This document shows, in pieces, positions 49,318 to 57,721 of a stretch of 64,000 nt of DNA (the stretch's first letter is position 1; every line of letters starts with the position of its first letter). This DNA is from DASUPK01 sp963724665 (GTDB lineage Bacteria; Actinomycetota; Thermoleophilia; Solirubrobacterales; 70-9). The stretch lies in contig CAVRVH010000007.1 in NCBI GenBank assembly GCA_963724665.1, forward strand, positions 1,178,001 through 1,242,000. The letters are read 5' to 3'. Below the pieces are notes generated by a model. The model did no database searches, was not told where the DNA came from, and was given only the letters and a program-made list of their open reading frames with translations. The position numbers were made by a program, and so were the translations under genes.

Positions 49318-50120
49318 TTGATCACCTGGAGCTCGGGATGGGTCGCGAGCAGCGTCTGGGTGAAGACGTAGTTGAACGCGAAGACGCCCATGAAGGCGAC
49401 CACCACCCCCTCGTTGACGGCGCGGCCCACTCCCTCGGCGCCTCCGGACGCAGTCATCCCCTTGTAGGAGCAGACGATCGCGATGATCGCTCCGAACATC
49501 GTGCACTTCAGAACCGAGCCCCAGAGGTCGGTGACCGAGGCGTTGTTGAAGAGCGTCGCAAAGAACCCGCCGAGCGGCTCGTTGTAGAGCACCTCCGCGC
49601 CGAGACCGCCGACGATGCCGAAGATCAGCGCATAGATGTCCAGCAGGCCGGTGATCAACATCAGGGCGAGGAAGCGGGGCACGACCAGGTTCTTGATCGG
49701 ATCGACGCCGAGCACCTGCAGCGCGTCGAGCTCCTCGCGGATCTTCCGGGCCCCGAGGTCCGCGGTGATCGCCGTGCCCGCCACACCGGCGACGACTACC
49801 GCCGTCACCGTGGGCGCGAACTCGCGGATCGAGGCGAGGACGAAGAACCCGCCGAGGCGGTCGAGGGCGCCGAAGAGGGAGAGGAAGTTGGCGGCCTGCA
49901 GACCGGGCGCCCCGAAACCGAAGGCAAGCGTCGAGATCATCATCGGGAACCAGCAGAGCTGGAGTGCGAAGAGGAACTGCCCGATGAACTCGCCGCCGTA
50001 CGGGTACGGAGGCCTGATCGCCGAGACGATCGTCTTGGCGGTCAGGATCATCATGTCTCCGACCTGCTCGAATAGAGACTTGGCCGGAAGGAATGCCCTG
50101 TCGGCTACGGATCTGACCAT
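49314..50120 (-). CDS. MlaE/YrbE family ABC permease (first copy)
   Basis: 268 residues from the ATG at 50120, which has a strong GGAGGAG site; the frame extends to 50168 with no similarity. Motifs: FALQLCWFPMMISTLAFGFGAPG, APTVTAVVVAGVAGTAITADLGARKIREELDALQVLGVDPI and CSYKGMTASGGAEGVGRAVNEGVVVAFMGVF. ADLGARKIREELDALQVLG corresponds to the conserved MlaE element. It heads the Mla-type unit. No MCE-domain substrate protein is encoded next to it in the window, which is unusual. Confidence 0.93.
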   Translation of the reverse strand: MVRSVADRAFLPAKSLFEQVGDMMILTAKTIVSAIRPPYPYGGEFIGQFLFALQLCWFPMMISTLAFGFGAPGLQAANFLSLFGALDRLGGFFVLASIREFAPTVTAVVVAGVAGTAITADLGARKIREELDALQVLGVDPIKNLVVPRFLALMLITGLLDIYALIFGIVGGLGAEVLYNEPLGGFFATLFNNASVTDLWGSVLKCTMFGAIIAIVCSYKGMTASGGAEGVGRAVNEGVVVAFMGVFAFNYVFTQTLLATHPELQVIK

Positions 50121-50304
50121 TTGCTCTCCTCCGGAGCCGATCCCCCCTATTGGGGCGCGGCCCCGCACGTCGCAAGCGACGCAAACGGAAGATTATGTGA
50201 TGGGGCCGCCGTTCGCCACCCACAACCGGCGGGCGTAACTTCCGCCCAAGAAATCCCCGCAACTGGTGATACGGAGCCGGATTGGCGAGTGTACGGTGCG
50301 TGGT

Positions 50305-51129
50305 ATGTTGCCCGCGCCTTTGGAGGAGAGCGCCTCGACAGCCCGTTCCCTCAAGGCCCGCAGGCGAATCGGGATCGGTGTTATCGGAGTGCTCCTGGCA
50401 GCGGGTGTCGCCTCTTGCGGTGGTACCCGTCAGGACGCGAACGAGCCGGAGGGCAACTTCCCGGTCTCGATCATCAGTGCAGACTTCCCCAGCAAGCAGA
50501 AGCTCGCCCAGACCACGAATCTGACGCTCGCGGTCGAAAACTCGGGCGACCAGACGATCCCGAATCTGGCGATCACGATCTTCACGAGCTCGAACGCCAC
50601 CACGAGCGAGTCCACCACCACGACCGGCACTACGAGCACCGGCACCACTGCCAGCTCGCAGGAGCTGCCAACCGTCGAGGGCTCGTTCTCGGTGCGCTCG
50701 GAGCAGGAGGGCCTCGCGATTCCGTTCCGGCCCGTCTGGATCCTGAATGAGGGCTTCCCGAAGTACGTGGGCGAGACCGCCTCGGCGGGGGCGGAAGCCG
50801 CTCAGACCGACACCTATGCCTTCGGTGAGCTCCCGCCGAACCAAACCAAGCGGATCGTCTGGAATGTGACCCCCGTGCAGGCCGGGACCTACACGGTTCA
50901 GTACCGCGTCGCCGCGGGTCTGGAGGGCAAGGCGAAGGCGGTCACGGCCGACGGCTCCGTCCCGGAAGGTGAGTTCGTCGTGCGGATCTCGAGCGCCCCT
51001 CCCCAGACGCGGGTGAACGACGCTGGCCAGGTCGTGCCGATCAAGCCGGGCGACATCATCGGCCAGGCCGGGAACGCCGAGCAGAAGGCGGAGCTGAACG
51101 GCTCCGGCCAGACGTCGACCAGCCCCTAG
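50305..51129 (+). CDS. Lipoprotein with CARDB-like beta domain
   Basis: 274 residues from the ATG at 50305. A basic N-terminus and signal helix (IGIGVIGVLLAAGVASCGG, lipobox VASC) lead to a beta domain (FPVSIISADFPSKQKLAQTTNLTLAVENSGDQTIPNLAITIFTSS), a Thr-rich low-complexity stretch (TTTTGTTSTGTT), and an end with FGELPPNQTKRIVWNVTPVQAGTYTVQYRVAAGL. The NLTLAVENSGDQTIPNL pattern resembles CARDB-type domains. It is divergent from the MlaE genes with 184 bases between starts, and could be an extracytoplasmic partner of that system, but no direct evidence shows it. Confidence 0.8.
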   Translation: MLPAPLEESASTARSLKARRRIGIGVIGVLLAAGVASCGGTRQDANEPEGNFPVSIISADFPSKQKLAQTTNLTLAVENSGDQTIPNLAITIFTSSNATTSESTTTTGTTSTGTTASSQELPTVEGSFSVRSEQEGLAIPFRPVWILNEGFPKYVGETASAGAEAAQTDTYAFGELPPNQTKRIVWNVTPVQAGTYTVQYRVAAGLEGKAKAVTADGSVPEGEFVVRISSAPPQTRVNDAGQVVPIKPGDIIGQAGNAEQKAELNGSGQTSTSP

Positions 51130-51149
51130 CGGGCCCTACCCTTCGGGAG

Positions 51150-52328
51150 ATGCCCGGCAGGGTTTCAGCTCTGGCCCTTACGGCTGTTCTCGCGGCCCTC
51201 GCGGCCGGCTGTGGCGGGGGCGGCAATTCGTCGGCCACCAGCGCCGTGGTGGGGACGCAGACGGGGGGATCTGGCGAGCGAGTGACGCTGCAGAAGGTCG
51301 GCGATTTCGACCAGCCGGACTACGTCACTCAGCCGCCGGGAGGGCAGGACCTGTACGTCGTGGAGCAGGGCGGAACCGTCCGCATCGTCCGCGGAGGCGA
51401 GGTCCTCGCGAAGCCGGCCATCGACATCTCCGGCGAGGTCACCGCCTCCGGTGAGCAGGGACTGCTGTCGATCGCCTTCCCGCCCGATTTCCAGCGCTCC
51501 CGGGTCGTCTATGCGTACTTCACGGGCACGGATCAGGACCAGCACGTCGTCCGCTACTCGGTCCGCCCAGACGGGACCTTCGACGAGGCGAGCGCCCGCG
51601 AGATCTTGCACATGGCCGACTTCGCGTCCAACCACAATGGCGGCTCCCTGGTCTTCGGCCCCGACGGTGACCTGTACATCGGAACAGGTGACGGGGGCTT
51701 GGAGGGTGATCCACACCGAAACGGGCAGAACCTGGGCTCGCTCCTCGGCAAACTGCTCCGCATCAAGCCGAGCACCGCAGGAGGTCCCCCCTACGCGATT
51801 CCGGCCGACAACCCCTTCCGAAATCGCCCGGGTGCCCGGCCCGCGATCTACTCATACGGGCTGCGCAATCCCTGGCGCTTCAGCTTCGACGCCAAGACCG
51901 GGGCTCTGATCATCGGAGACGTCGGCCAGGACACCCTCGAAGAGGTCGACTACGTGCCGCAGGGAGGGGGTCGCGGGGTGAACTTCGGATGGTCGGCCTT
52001 CGAGGGCACCGACCGGTTCAACACAGATCAGACCGCACCGAACGCGGTGCCGCCGATCTTCGAATACAGCCACGACCACGGCTGCTCGATCACGGGTGGC
52101 TACATCGTCCGTGATCGGACCCTGAGCGCCCTATATGGGCGCTACATCTACGCGGATTTCTGCGCGGGCGATCTCCGCAGCCTGGTGCCGTCGATCCCTC
52201 ACGCCCGCGATGATCTGTCTCTCGGGCTGCACGTTTCCTCGCCGTCCTCCTTCGGAGAGGACGAGGAGGGGCACATCTACGTGGCCTCACTCGACGGACC
52301 CGTTTACCGGCTGGTGGCGGGCGGGTAG
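51150..52328 (+). CDS. PQQ-dependent sugar dehydrogenase (GSDH family), lipoprotein, copy 1
   Basis: 392 residues. Lipobox LAAGC after ALALTAVLAALA. The six-bladed propeller carries QKVGDFDQPDYV, GEQGLLSIAFPPDFQRS, the active-site NHNGGSLVFGPDGDLYIGTGDGG, YGLRNPWRFSFD (Arg-Asn pair for PQQ) and DVGQDTLEEVDYV. Relatives oxidise glucose or other aldoses and pass electrons to a membrane carrier. It opens a run of four paralogues and follows the lipoprotein by 20 bases. The real substrate is unknown, and PQQ synthesis genes are absent from the window. Confidence 0.9.
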   Translation: MPGRVSALALTAVLAALAAGCGGGGNSSATSAVVGTQTGGSGERVTLQKVGDFDQPDYVTQPPGGQDLYVVEQGGTVRIVRGGEVLAKPAIDISGEVTASGEQGLLSIAFPPDFQRSRVVYAYFTGTDQDQHVVRYSVRPDGTFDEASAREILHMADFASNHNGGSLVFGPDGDLYIGTGDGGLEGDPHRNGQNLGSLLGKLLRIKPSTAGGPPYAIPADNPFRNRPGARPAIYSYGLRNPWRFSFDAKTGALIIGDVGQDTLEEVDYVPQGGGRGVNFGWSAFEGTDRFNTDQTAPNAVPPIFEYSHDHGCSITGGYIVRDRTLSALYGRYIYADFCAGDLRSLVPSIPHARDDLSLGLHVSSPSSFGEDEEGHIYVASLDGPVYRLVAGG

Positions 52329-52371
52329 GGAGGTCGAGCGCATCGATAGCCAGGACTCGTTGTTCGAGTCA

Positions 52372-53592
52372 ATGATGAAGAGCGCTTCCTCCGTTCTACC
52401 CCGGCTGCCTCGCGCGACGCTGGGCGTGCTCTCCGCCGCGACGGTGCTCGCGTTGTTGCTGCTCGGGCTCGTCGCCGGCCGCGCGAGCGCCGTCACGCTG
52501 ACCCAGATCGGGAACTTCAACGAGCCGACCTACGTCAGCGGCGCCCCCGGCAAGAAGAACGCGAACCTCCTGTTCGTCGTCCAGAAGAGTGGCCAGGTGA
52601 TCGTGCTGCGCAACGGCGTTCCCCAGGCCACACCGTTCCTCGACATAAGCGGCATGGTGAAGGACAACGGCGAGGAGGGCCTGCTCTCGATCGCGTTCCA
52701 CCCCGACTACCAGCGCAACCGTCTCTTCTACGTCTACTTCACCGACCAGGCGGGCGACAACGAGGTCTGGGAGTTCAAGCGCAAGAAGAAATCCCGGCTG
52801 CGCGCCCTTGGCTCCTCGGCCCGGCTGGTGCTGCTCATCCCTCATCCGGACAACGCCACCAACCACAACGGCGGCCAGCTGCAGTTCGGCTCCCAGAAGC
52901 TTCTCTTCATCGCTCCCGGCGACGGCGGCTCGACGCCCGAGTCCGCCCAGGACCCGAATCAGCTCACCGGAAAGATCCTGCGAATCGACCCGACCGTGCA
53001 GCGCGGCAAGCGGAAGGGCCACGGGAGGAAGCGCGGACGGAAGCGCCCCGTCCGTCCCTACGGGATCCCGCACGGAAACCCGTTCGTCGGGAAGCCGGGC
53101 CTCGATGAGGTCTACGCGCTGGGCCTTCGGAACCCGTTCAGATTCTCGTTCGATTCGGCCACCGGAGCGCTCCTGATCGGGGACGTCGGCGAATCCTCCG
53201 TGGAGGAGATCGACTACCGGAGCGCCGGTTCCATCGCGGGCACCAACTTCGGCTGGCCCCGCTTCGAGGGGACGACGCTCCACAGCGCGGTCTACTCGGC
53301 TCCGGGCGCCGTGCCTCCGATCTTCGAGTACACCCACACGGAGGGCCGCTGCGGGATCATCGGCGGCTACGTCGTCCACGATCCGCGGCTGCCCGGGCTC
53401 GCAGGCCGCTACCTCTACGGCGATCTCTGCACCGGCGAGGTGCGCAGCCTCGTTCCATCCCCGACGGGTGCCTCCGGCGACGCTCCGCTCGGTGTGCCCG
53501 ACATCAATGGCCTCGACTCCTTCGGCCAGCTGCGAGGCGGGACGACGTTCGCGGTCTCGCTCGACGGCCCCGTCTATCGAATCGACCCTTGA
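52372..53592 (+). CDS. PQQ-dependent sugar dehydrogenase (GSDH family), secreted, copy 2
   Basis: 406 residues from ATG 52372 (a second ATG is next to it at 52375). Signal segment LGVLSAATVLALLLLGLVAGRASA. Motifs: QIGNFNEPTYVSGAPG, EGLLSIAFHPDYQRNRLFYVYFTD, NHNGGQLQFG, LGLRNPFRFSFD and DVGESSVEEIDY. Between blades it carries a long basic insert (RGKRKGHGRKRGRKRP). This is not shared by the other copies. Its stop overlaps the start of copy 3 (TTGA). Confidence 0.9.
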   Translation: MMKSASSVLPRLPRATLGVLSAATVLALLLLGLVAGRASAVTLTQIGNFNEPTYVSGAPGKKNANLLFVVQKSGQVIVLRNGVPQATPFLDISGMVKDNGEEGLLSIAFHPDYQRNRLFYVYFTDQAGDNEVWEFKRKKKSRLRALGSSARLVLLIPHPDNATNHNGGQLQFGSQKLLFIAPGDGGSTPESAQDPNQLTGKILRIDPTVQRGKRKGHGRKRGRKRPVRPYGIPHGNPFVGKPGLDEVYALGLRNPFRFSFDSATGALLIGDVGESSVEEIDYRSAGSIAGTNFGWPRFEGTTLHSAVYSAPGAVPPIFEYTHTEGRCGIIGGYVVHDPRLPGLAGRYLYGDLCTGEVRSLVPSPTGASGDAPLGVPDINGLDSFGQLRGGTTFAVSLDGPVYRIDP

Positions 53593-54695
53593 GGTCCTTC
53601 GCGCGAGCCTGGGGAATCGTCGCGGTATGCGTGCTTGCGGCGACCGCGGTCGCCGCGGCCCCAGCGGCCGAGGGCAAGGCGCGGGTCAAGCTGAAGCGGA
53701 TCGGCCGCTTCAACAGCCCGACCTACGTCGCCTCCGCGCCCGGCGTGGGCGGGGTGTTCGTGGTTCAGCAGGGTGGCCGAATCCGGCTGGTGCAGGGCAG
53801 GCATCGGAGGACCTTCCTCAACATCTCTTCGCTCGTCACCTCGGGCGGCGAGCGCGGGCTCCTTTCCGTGGCCTTCAGCCCGGACTACGCTTCGTCGCGG
53901 CTGCTGTACGTCTACTTCACGAATGGCTCGGGCGACATCGAGATTGCAGAGCTCCGCGCGGACCCCGACGGCCTGCACGCGACTGCGAGCACGCTTCGCC
54001 CGGTGCTGGTCGTCCCCCACCCCAATCATTCGAACCACAACGGCGGACAGCTGCAGTTCGGCCCGGATGGCTTCCTCTACGCGGGCACCGGTGACGGCGG
54101 CGGAGAGGGAGACCAGCCCGACAATGCCCAGGACCCCAACTCGCGGCTGGGGAAGCTGCTCCGCATCAACCCGTCGTCCGGCGCGGTCACAACCTACTCG
54201 AGCGGACTGCGCAATCCCTACCGCTTCAGCTTCGACCTGACCACCGACCCGGCACACCCCCGGATCGCGATCGGAGACGTCGGACAGGACCGCTTCGAGG
54301 AGATCGACTATCTGACGCTCGCGGCGGCCAGCGGCGCCAACTTCGGCTGGAACGATTTCGAGGGGTTCGCCCCCTTCGCCGGCGCGCATCCGCCCACCGC
54401 CAACCCCACCGTGAAGCCGATCAAGGTCTACAGCAGCTCCGGGAACGCCTGCGCGATCGTCGGCGGATACGTCGTCCGCGACCAGCGGCTGCCGTCGCTG
54501 CTCCACCGCTACGTCTACGGGGACTTCTGCACCGGAAAGATCCGCTCCCTGATTCCGGATCCGGCGGGGGCTCGCCGCGACAAGGCGACCGGACTCCGGG
54601 TACGCGACCTGAGCTCCTTCGGCGAGGGTGCGGATGGCGCCCTATACGCCACCTCGCTCGACGGGCCGGTCTACCGGTTCGTCCGCAGGCGCTGA
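53589..54695 (+). CDS. PQQ-dependent sugar dehydrogenase (GSDH family), secreted, copy 3
   Basis: 368 residues from a TTG overlapping the copy 2 stop. Signal segment WGIVAVCVLAATAVAAAPAA. Motifs: RIGRFNSPTYVASAPG, ERGLLSVAFSPDYASSRLLYVYFTN, NHNGGQLQFGPDGFLYAGTGDGG, SGLRNPYRFSFD and DVGQDRFEEIDY. It lacks the GNPF segment between the RINP and LRNP motifs that the other copies have, which shortens it by about 25 residues. Co-translated with copy 2. Confidence 0.9.
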   Translation: MRSFARAWGIVAVCVLAATAVAAAPAAEGKARVKLKRIGRFNSPTYVASAPGVGGVFVVQQGGRIRLVQGRHRRTFLNISSLVTSGGERGLLSVAFSPDYASSRLLYVYFTNGSGDIEIAELRADPDGLHATASTLRPVLVVPHPNHSNHNGGQLQFGPDGFLYAGTGDGGGEGDQPDNAQDPNSRLGKLLRINPSSGAVTTYSSGLRNPYRFSFDLTTDPAHPRIAIGDVGQDRFEEIDYLTLAAASGANFGWNDFEGFAPFAGAHPPTANPTVKPIKVYSSSGNACAIVGGYVVRDQRLPSLLHRYVYGDFCTGKIRSLIPDPAGARRDKATGLRVRDLSSFGEGADGALYATSLDGPVYRFVRRR

Positions 54696-54725
54696 GAATA
54701 ACCTGCGGCTCGCCCCGCAGAGCCC

Positions 54726-55955
54726 ATGCCGCAACTCAACCGCCGCCGGATCGAAACCGTCATCGCTGCACTCGTCGCCGTCGGCGCCGGCATCGTCGGG
54801 ATCGCCAATCGCGAGGCAGCCCGGTCGCTGGGCCCGAAGTTCGTCACCGTCGAGCGGCTCGCCAGGATGAAGAACCCGGTCTTCCTGACCCAGCCGTCCA
54901 GCGCCGGCGCGCCGCTCTTCGTCGTGCAGGCGGGCGGCGCCGTCAGGGTGATCTCGGACGACCGCCTGCTGCGGCGGCCCTTCCTGAACCTCGGGAATCG
55001 CGTGGATTCGAATGGCGTCCGCGGCGAACCGGGAATGGCTTCGATCGCATTCCCACCCGACTACCAGCGAACCGGCCTCTTCTACGTCGCCTACAGCCGC
55101 CGTGACGCCCTGATCGTCGCCCAGTACCGGCGAAGCGCGGCCGACCCCCTGATTGCGGATTCCGACTCTGGGCGGACGATTCTTCAGATCCGCGAGCCGA
55201 CGCCGGCTCACCACGGGGGCCTGCTCGCCTTCGGGCCGGACGGGCACCTCTACGTCGCCACTGGAGATGGCGGCCCGGCCCGTGACCCACGGGGCGCGGC
55301 ACAGAATGTCGATCTGCTCCGCGGGAAGATCCTGCGCATCGACCCCATCCCTTCTGGATACGGGATCCCGGCGGGCAACCCGTTCGTGGGCCGGCCCGGC
55401 CGCGACGAGATCTGGTCCTATGGCCTGCGCAACCCAAGGGGGCTCTCCTTCGATCGCACGACTCACAACATCGCGATCGCGGACACCGGGGAGGACCGCT
55501 ACGAGGAGATCAACTATCTGCCGATCGCCCGGTCCCGCGGAGCCAACTTCGGCTGGTCGGCATTCGAGGCATTCGCACCGTTTGCCGGCGGCGTTCCTCG
55601 CCGTGACACCGTGCTTCCCGCGATCGCCTACCGCCATCGGCCCGGATGCCTGGTCGCCGGCGGCTATCTGGTCCGCGATCCCCACCTGGCGCGGATCCGC
55701 GGCCGCGAGATCTTCGGGGACTATGTCTTCGGCGACTACTGCACCGGGAAGCTCTACGGGTTCCGGCCCAGGGCCGGCCGCCGCGCCGGAAAGCAGCGCA
55801 GCTTCCGCCTCGGCACGCGCTTTCTGACCTCGATCGGGCAGGACAACTCGAGGCGCATCTACCTACTCACCATGCGGGGCCCCACACGGAAGGGCAAGGC
55901 AACCCTCGGCTCCGTCTACCGGCTCGTCCCGGACCGCGAGCCGGTGGCGGGCTAG
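54726..55955 (+). CDS. PQQ-dependent sugar dehydrogenase (GSDH family), membrane-anchored, copy 4
   Basis: 409 residues, 30 bases after copy 3. The N-terminal helix VIAALVAVGAGIVGIA is followed by a charged NREAARSLG, so it is more likely an anchor than a cleaved signal. Motifs: RLARMKNPVFLTQPSS, GEPGMASIAFPPDYQRTGLFYVAYS, the altered AHHGGLLAFGPDGHLYVATGDGG, YGLRNPRGLSFD and DTGEDRYEEINYL. The active-site Asn before His and the Asn after it have changed (N-H-N to A-H-H), while His and the LRNP Arg-Asn remain. The most divergent of the four. Confidence 0.88.
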   Translation: MPQLNRRRIETVIAALVAVGAGIVGIANREAARSLGPKFVTVERLARMKNPVFLTQPSSAGAPLFVVQAGGAVRVISDDRLLRRPFLNLGNRVDSNGVRGEPGMASIAFPPDYQRTGLFYVAYSRRDALIVAQYRRSAADPLIADSDSGRTILQIREPTPAHHGGLLAFGPDGHLYVATGDGGPARDPRGAAQNVDLLRGKILRIDPIPSGYGIPAGNPFVGRPGRDEIWSYGLRNPRGLSFDRTTHNIAIADTGEDRYEEINYLPIARSRGANFGWSAFEAFAPFAGGVPRRDTVLPAIAYRHRPGCLVAGGYLVRDPHLARIRGREIFGDYVFGDYCTGKLYGFRPRAGRRAGKQRSFRLGTRFLTSIGQDNSRRIYLLTMRGPTRKGKATLGSVYRLVPDREPVAG

Positions 55956-55957
55956 GG

Positions 55958-57127
55958 CTATCGAGGCAGCGCCGGCGCCAGGATCCGATACGCCTTGATG
56001 CCGAGGCCGAGGCGCTCCCGGTCCTCTGAGATCTGCGGGTCGAGGCCGGTCAGCTCCTTCACCCGGTCGAGCCGGTAGGCGACCGTGTGGCGGTGGGCGA
56101 AGATCGCCCGGGCGGTCGCGTTCATGTTGCAGTCGCTCGCCAGGTACTCCTCGAGCGTGCCGAGGAGGTCCGAGCGGTACTGGTCGTCGTATCGGACCAG
56201 GGGCTCGACCGTGTCCCGGTAGAAGCTCCTCACCTCGTCCGGATCGGAGATCAGCGCCCTGAACAGCAGCCTGTAGACCCCGCTCGCCGCGATTCCCTCC
56301 TCGAGCGCCTCGGCGATCTCCGGCTCGCGCGTGATCACGTCCAGGACCAGCTCCGCCTCCTTGATCGCCCGGTGGAGCTCGCCGGGGTCGGGATAGAACG
56401 AGGACACGGCAGCCATTCCGTGTTTGCGCAGGCGGTTGGCGATGCGGCCGGCGCCCTGAAGGGTCTTTTCGGGCGCGTCGTCGCCGCCTCGCGCGGGGAG
56501 GATCGCGTAGAGGCGGCCGCCCGCCAGCTCGGCGAGAGACCCCTCGTACTCCGCCGCGACCAGGGCAGTTGCGTGGCTCGGGCTGGCTGATTCGATCTCC
56601 GCCACCAGCGCGATCGCGCCGCGGGCCAGGTCGCAGCCGAGCCGCGCGGCCTTGCTCGTCGTCTCCGCCGTATCGATATCGCGAGAGCGCAGCTCCTCGA
56701 TCAGCCCGCCCCGCATCTTCCGCTCAGCCTCGTCGCGCGCATCGGCCACAGCGACCTCAGCCAGCGCCGCCAGTGCGGCAGCTCTGAGCACCTCGTCGCG
56801 ATCGACCAGCACCGGCGGCCCGCCGTCGGTTGATTCCGACGCAAGCAGCAGGACGACGCCGACCGTACGCCCACCCGCCTCGATGGAACGCTCGAGCTCG
56901 ATCAGGTCGGGCGTCGCCGCCTGGGTCTCCGCGACCCGGGCCTTTGCGTACTCGGCCAGCCCGTTCAGCTCGCCGCCGCCCGGTGCCCTCGCGGCGAGCC
57001 CCCGCGGCGGCAACACGATCGCCACCGGACTCCCCGCTTCGGCCGCGGCGAGCTCGGCGACTCCCTGCAGCCCCTCGCCGTCGAGGACGGCCTCGATCAT
57101 CCGCGTGCTGAGCTCCCGCATCGTCAT
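55958..57127 (-). CDS. PucR/CdaR-type transcriptional regulator
   Basis: 389 residues. A GAF-like N-terminal sensor region (GVAELAAAEAGSPVAIVLPPRG to about 140) and a GGDEF-like central region (GAIALVAEIESASPSHATALVAAEYEGSLAELAGGRLYAILPARGGDD) are followed by the C-terminal PucR helix-turn-helix DLLGTLEEYLASDCNMNATARAIFAHRHTVAYRLDRVKELTGLDP. This group controls catabolism of purines, diacids and aromatic compounds. Its ATG overlaps the stop of the PII gene (ATGA), so the two form an operon. Convergent with the sugar dehydrogenase genes. Confidence 0.9.
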   Translation of the reverse strand: MTMRELSTRMIEAVLDGEGLQGVAELAAAEAGSPVAIVLPPRGLAARAPGGGELNGLAEYAKARVAETQAATPDLIELERSIEAGGRTVGVVLLLASESTDGGPPVLVDRDEVLRAAALAALAEVAVADARDEAERKMRGGLIEELRSRDIDTAETTSKAARLGCDLARGAIALVAEIESASPSHATALVAAEYEGSLAELAGGRLYAILPARGGDDAPEKTLQGAGRIANRLRKHGMAAVSSFYPDPGELHRAIKEAELVLDVITREPEIAEALEEGIAASGVYRLLFRALISDPDEVRSFYRDTVEPLVRYDDQYRSDLLGTLEEYLASDCNMNATARAIFAHRHTVAYRLDRVKELTGLDPQISEDRERLGLGIKAYRILAPALPR

Positions 57128-57510
57128 TCGTCCTGCGCCGCTCCGGCGGCGATCTCCTCCTCGCTGTGCGCCTGGAGCACCACCTCGCCCTCCTCGCCCG
57201 TACGAATGCGGATCGCCTCCTCCACCGGCAGGACGAAGATCTTGCCGTCGCCGATCTCGCCCGAGCGCGCATGCCTGATGATGGTCTCGACCACGGGCCC
57301 CGTGTCACCGTCGTCGACCACGACCTCGAGCTTCAGCTTGGGCCGCACCGAGACCGTCATGGAGGAGCCCCGATAGGCCTCGACAAGCCCTTTCTGGCGG
57401 CCCGAGCCCTTCACCTCGGAGATCGAGAGAGACGGAAACCCCTTGTCGAGCAGCTCGGAGCGGATCGGCTCGAACGCCTCATGGCGGATGAACGCTTCGA
57501 TTTTCTTCAC
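57124..57510 (-). CDS. Nitrogen regulatory protein PII (GlnB/GlnK family)
   Basis: 128 residues. MKKIEAFIRHEAFEPIRSEL, KGSGRQKGLVEAYRG, the T-loop (about 37-55) and DGKIFVLPVEEAIRIRTGEEGE are the family's signatures. In the T-loop residue 51, Tyr in enterobacterial and actinobacterial PII, is Met (RGSSMTVSV), while Ser49 is kept. It has a 16-residue C-terminal tail beyond the usual end. PII proteins sense 2-oxoglutarate and ATP/ADP. No amtB or glnA is adjacent; instead it is in an operon with the PucR regulator. Confidence 0.92.
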   Translation of the reverse strand: MKKIEAFIRHEAFEPIRSELLDKGFPSLSISEVKGSGRQKGLVEAYRGSSMTVSVRPKLKLEVVVDDGDTGPVVETIIRHARSGEIGDGKIFVLPVEEAIRIRTGEEGEVVLQAHSEEEIAAGAAQDE

Positions 57511-57629
57511 GGGTGACTCCCCCCGGAGGACGCCGACAGCTGTCGAGGCTCACCGTAGGCGTGCCCAGGCGCGCGGTCTTTGGCCCGCTGTCGAAAATCG
57601 GGCTTGGGGGTTGCTCCAAGCGGTCGAGG

Positions 57630-57643
57630 GTGCAGATCTGCAC
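57630..57643. promoter_or_regulatory. Perfect 14-base palindrome between the PII and aldehyde dehydrogenase genes
   Basis: GTGCAGATCTGCAC lies 79 bases before the ALDH start and 120 bases before the PII start, in the 211-base divergent region. It may be an operator, possibly for the adjacent PucR regulator; inferred from symmetry and position. Confidence 0.45.
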
Positions 57644-57678
57644 AAGAACCGCGGATTCCTGGCTGCCCAGCCAGTCCG

Positions 57679-57710
57679 CGCTAGAGTCCGCTCCGACCGC
57701 CGCTCTAGCG
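57679..57710 (+). promoter_or_regulatory. Hairpin abutting the aldehyde dehydrogenase ribosome site
   Basis: CGCTAGAG and CTCTAGCG (57679-57686 and 57703-57710) with a 16-base loop, ending exactly at the AGGAG ribosome site (57711-57715) of the gene at 57722. It could control translation start, or be an operator. No known riboswitch class was recognised. Confidence 0.45.
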
Positions 57711-57721
57711 AGGAGAGACGA

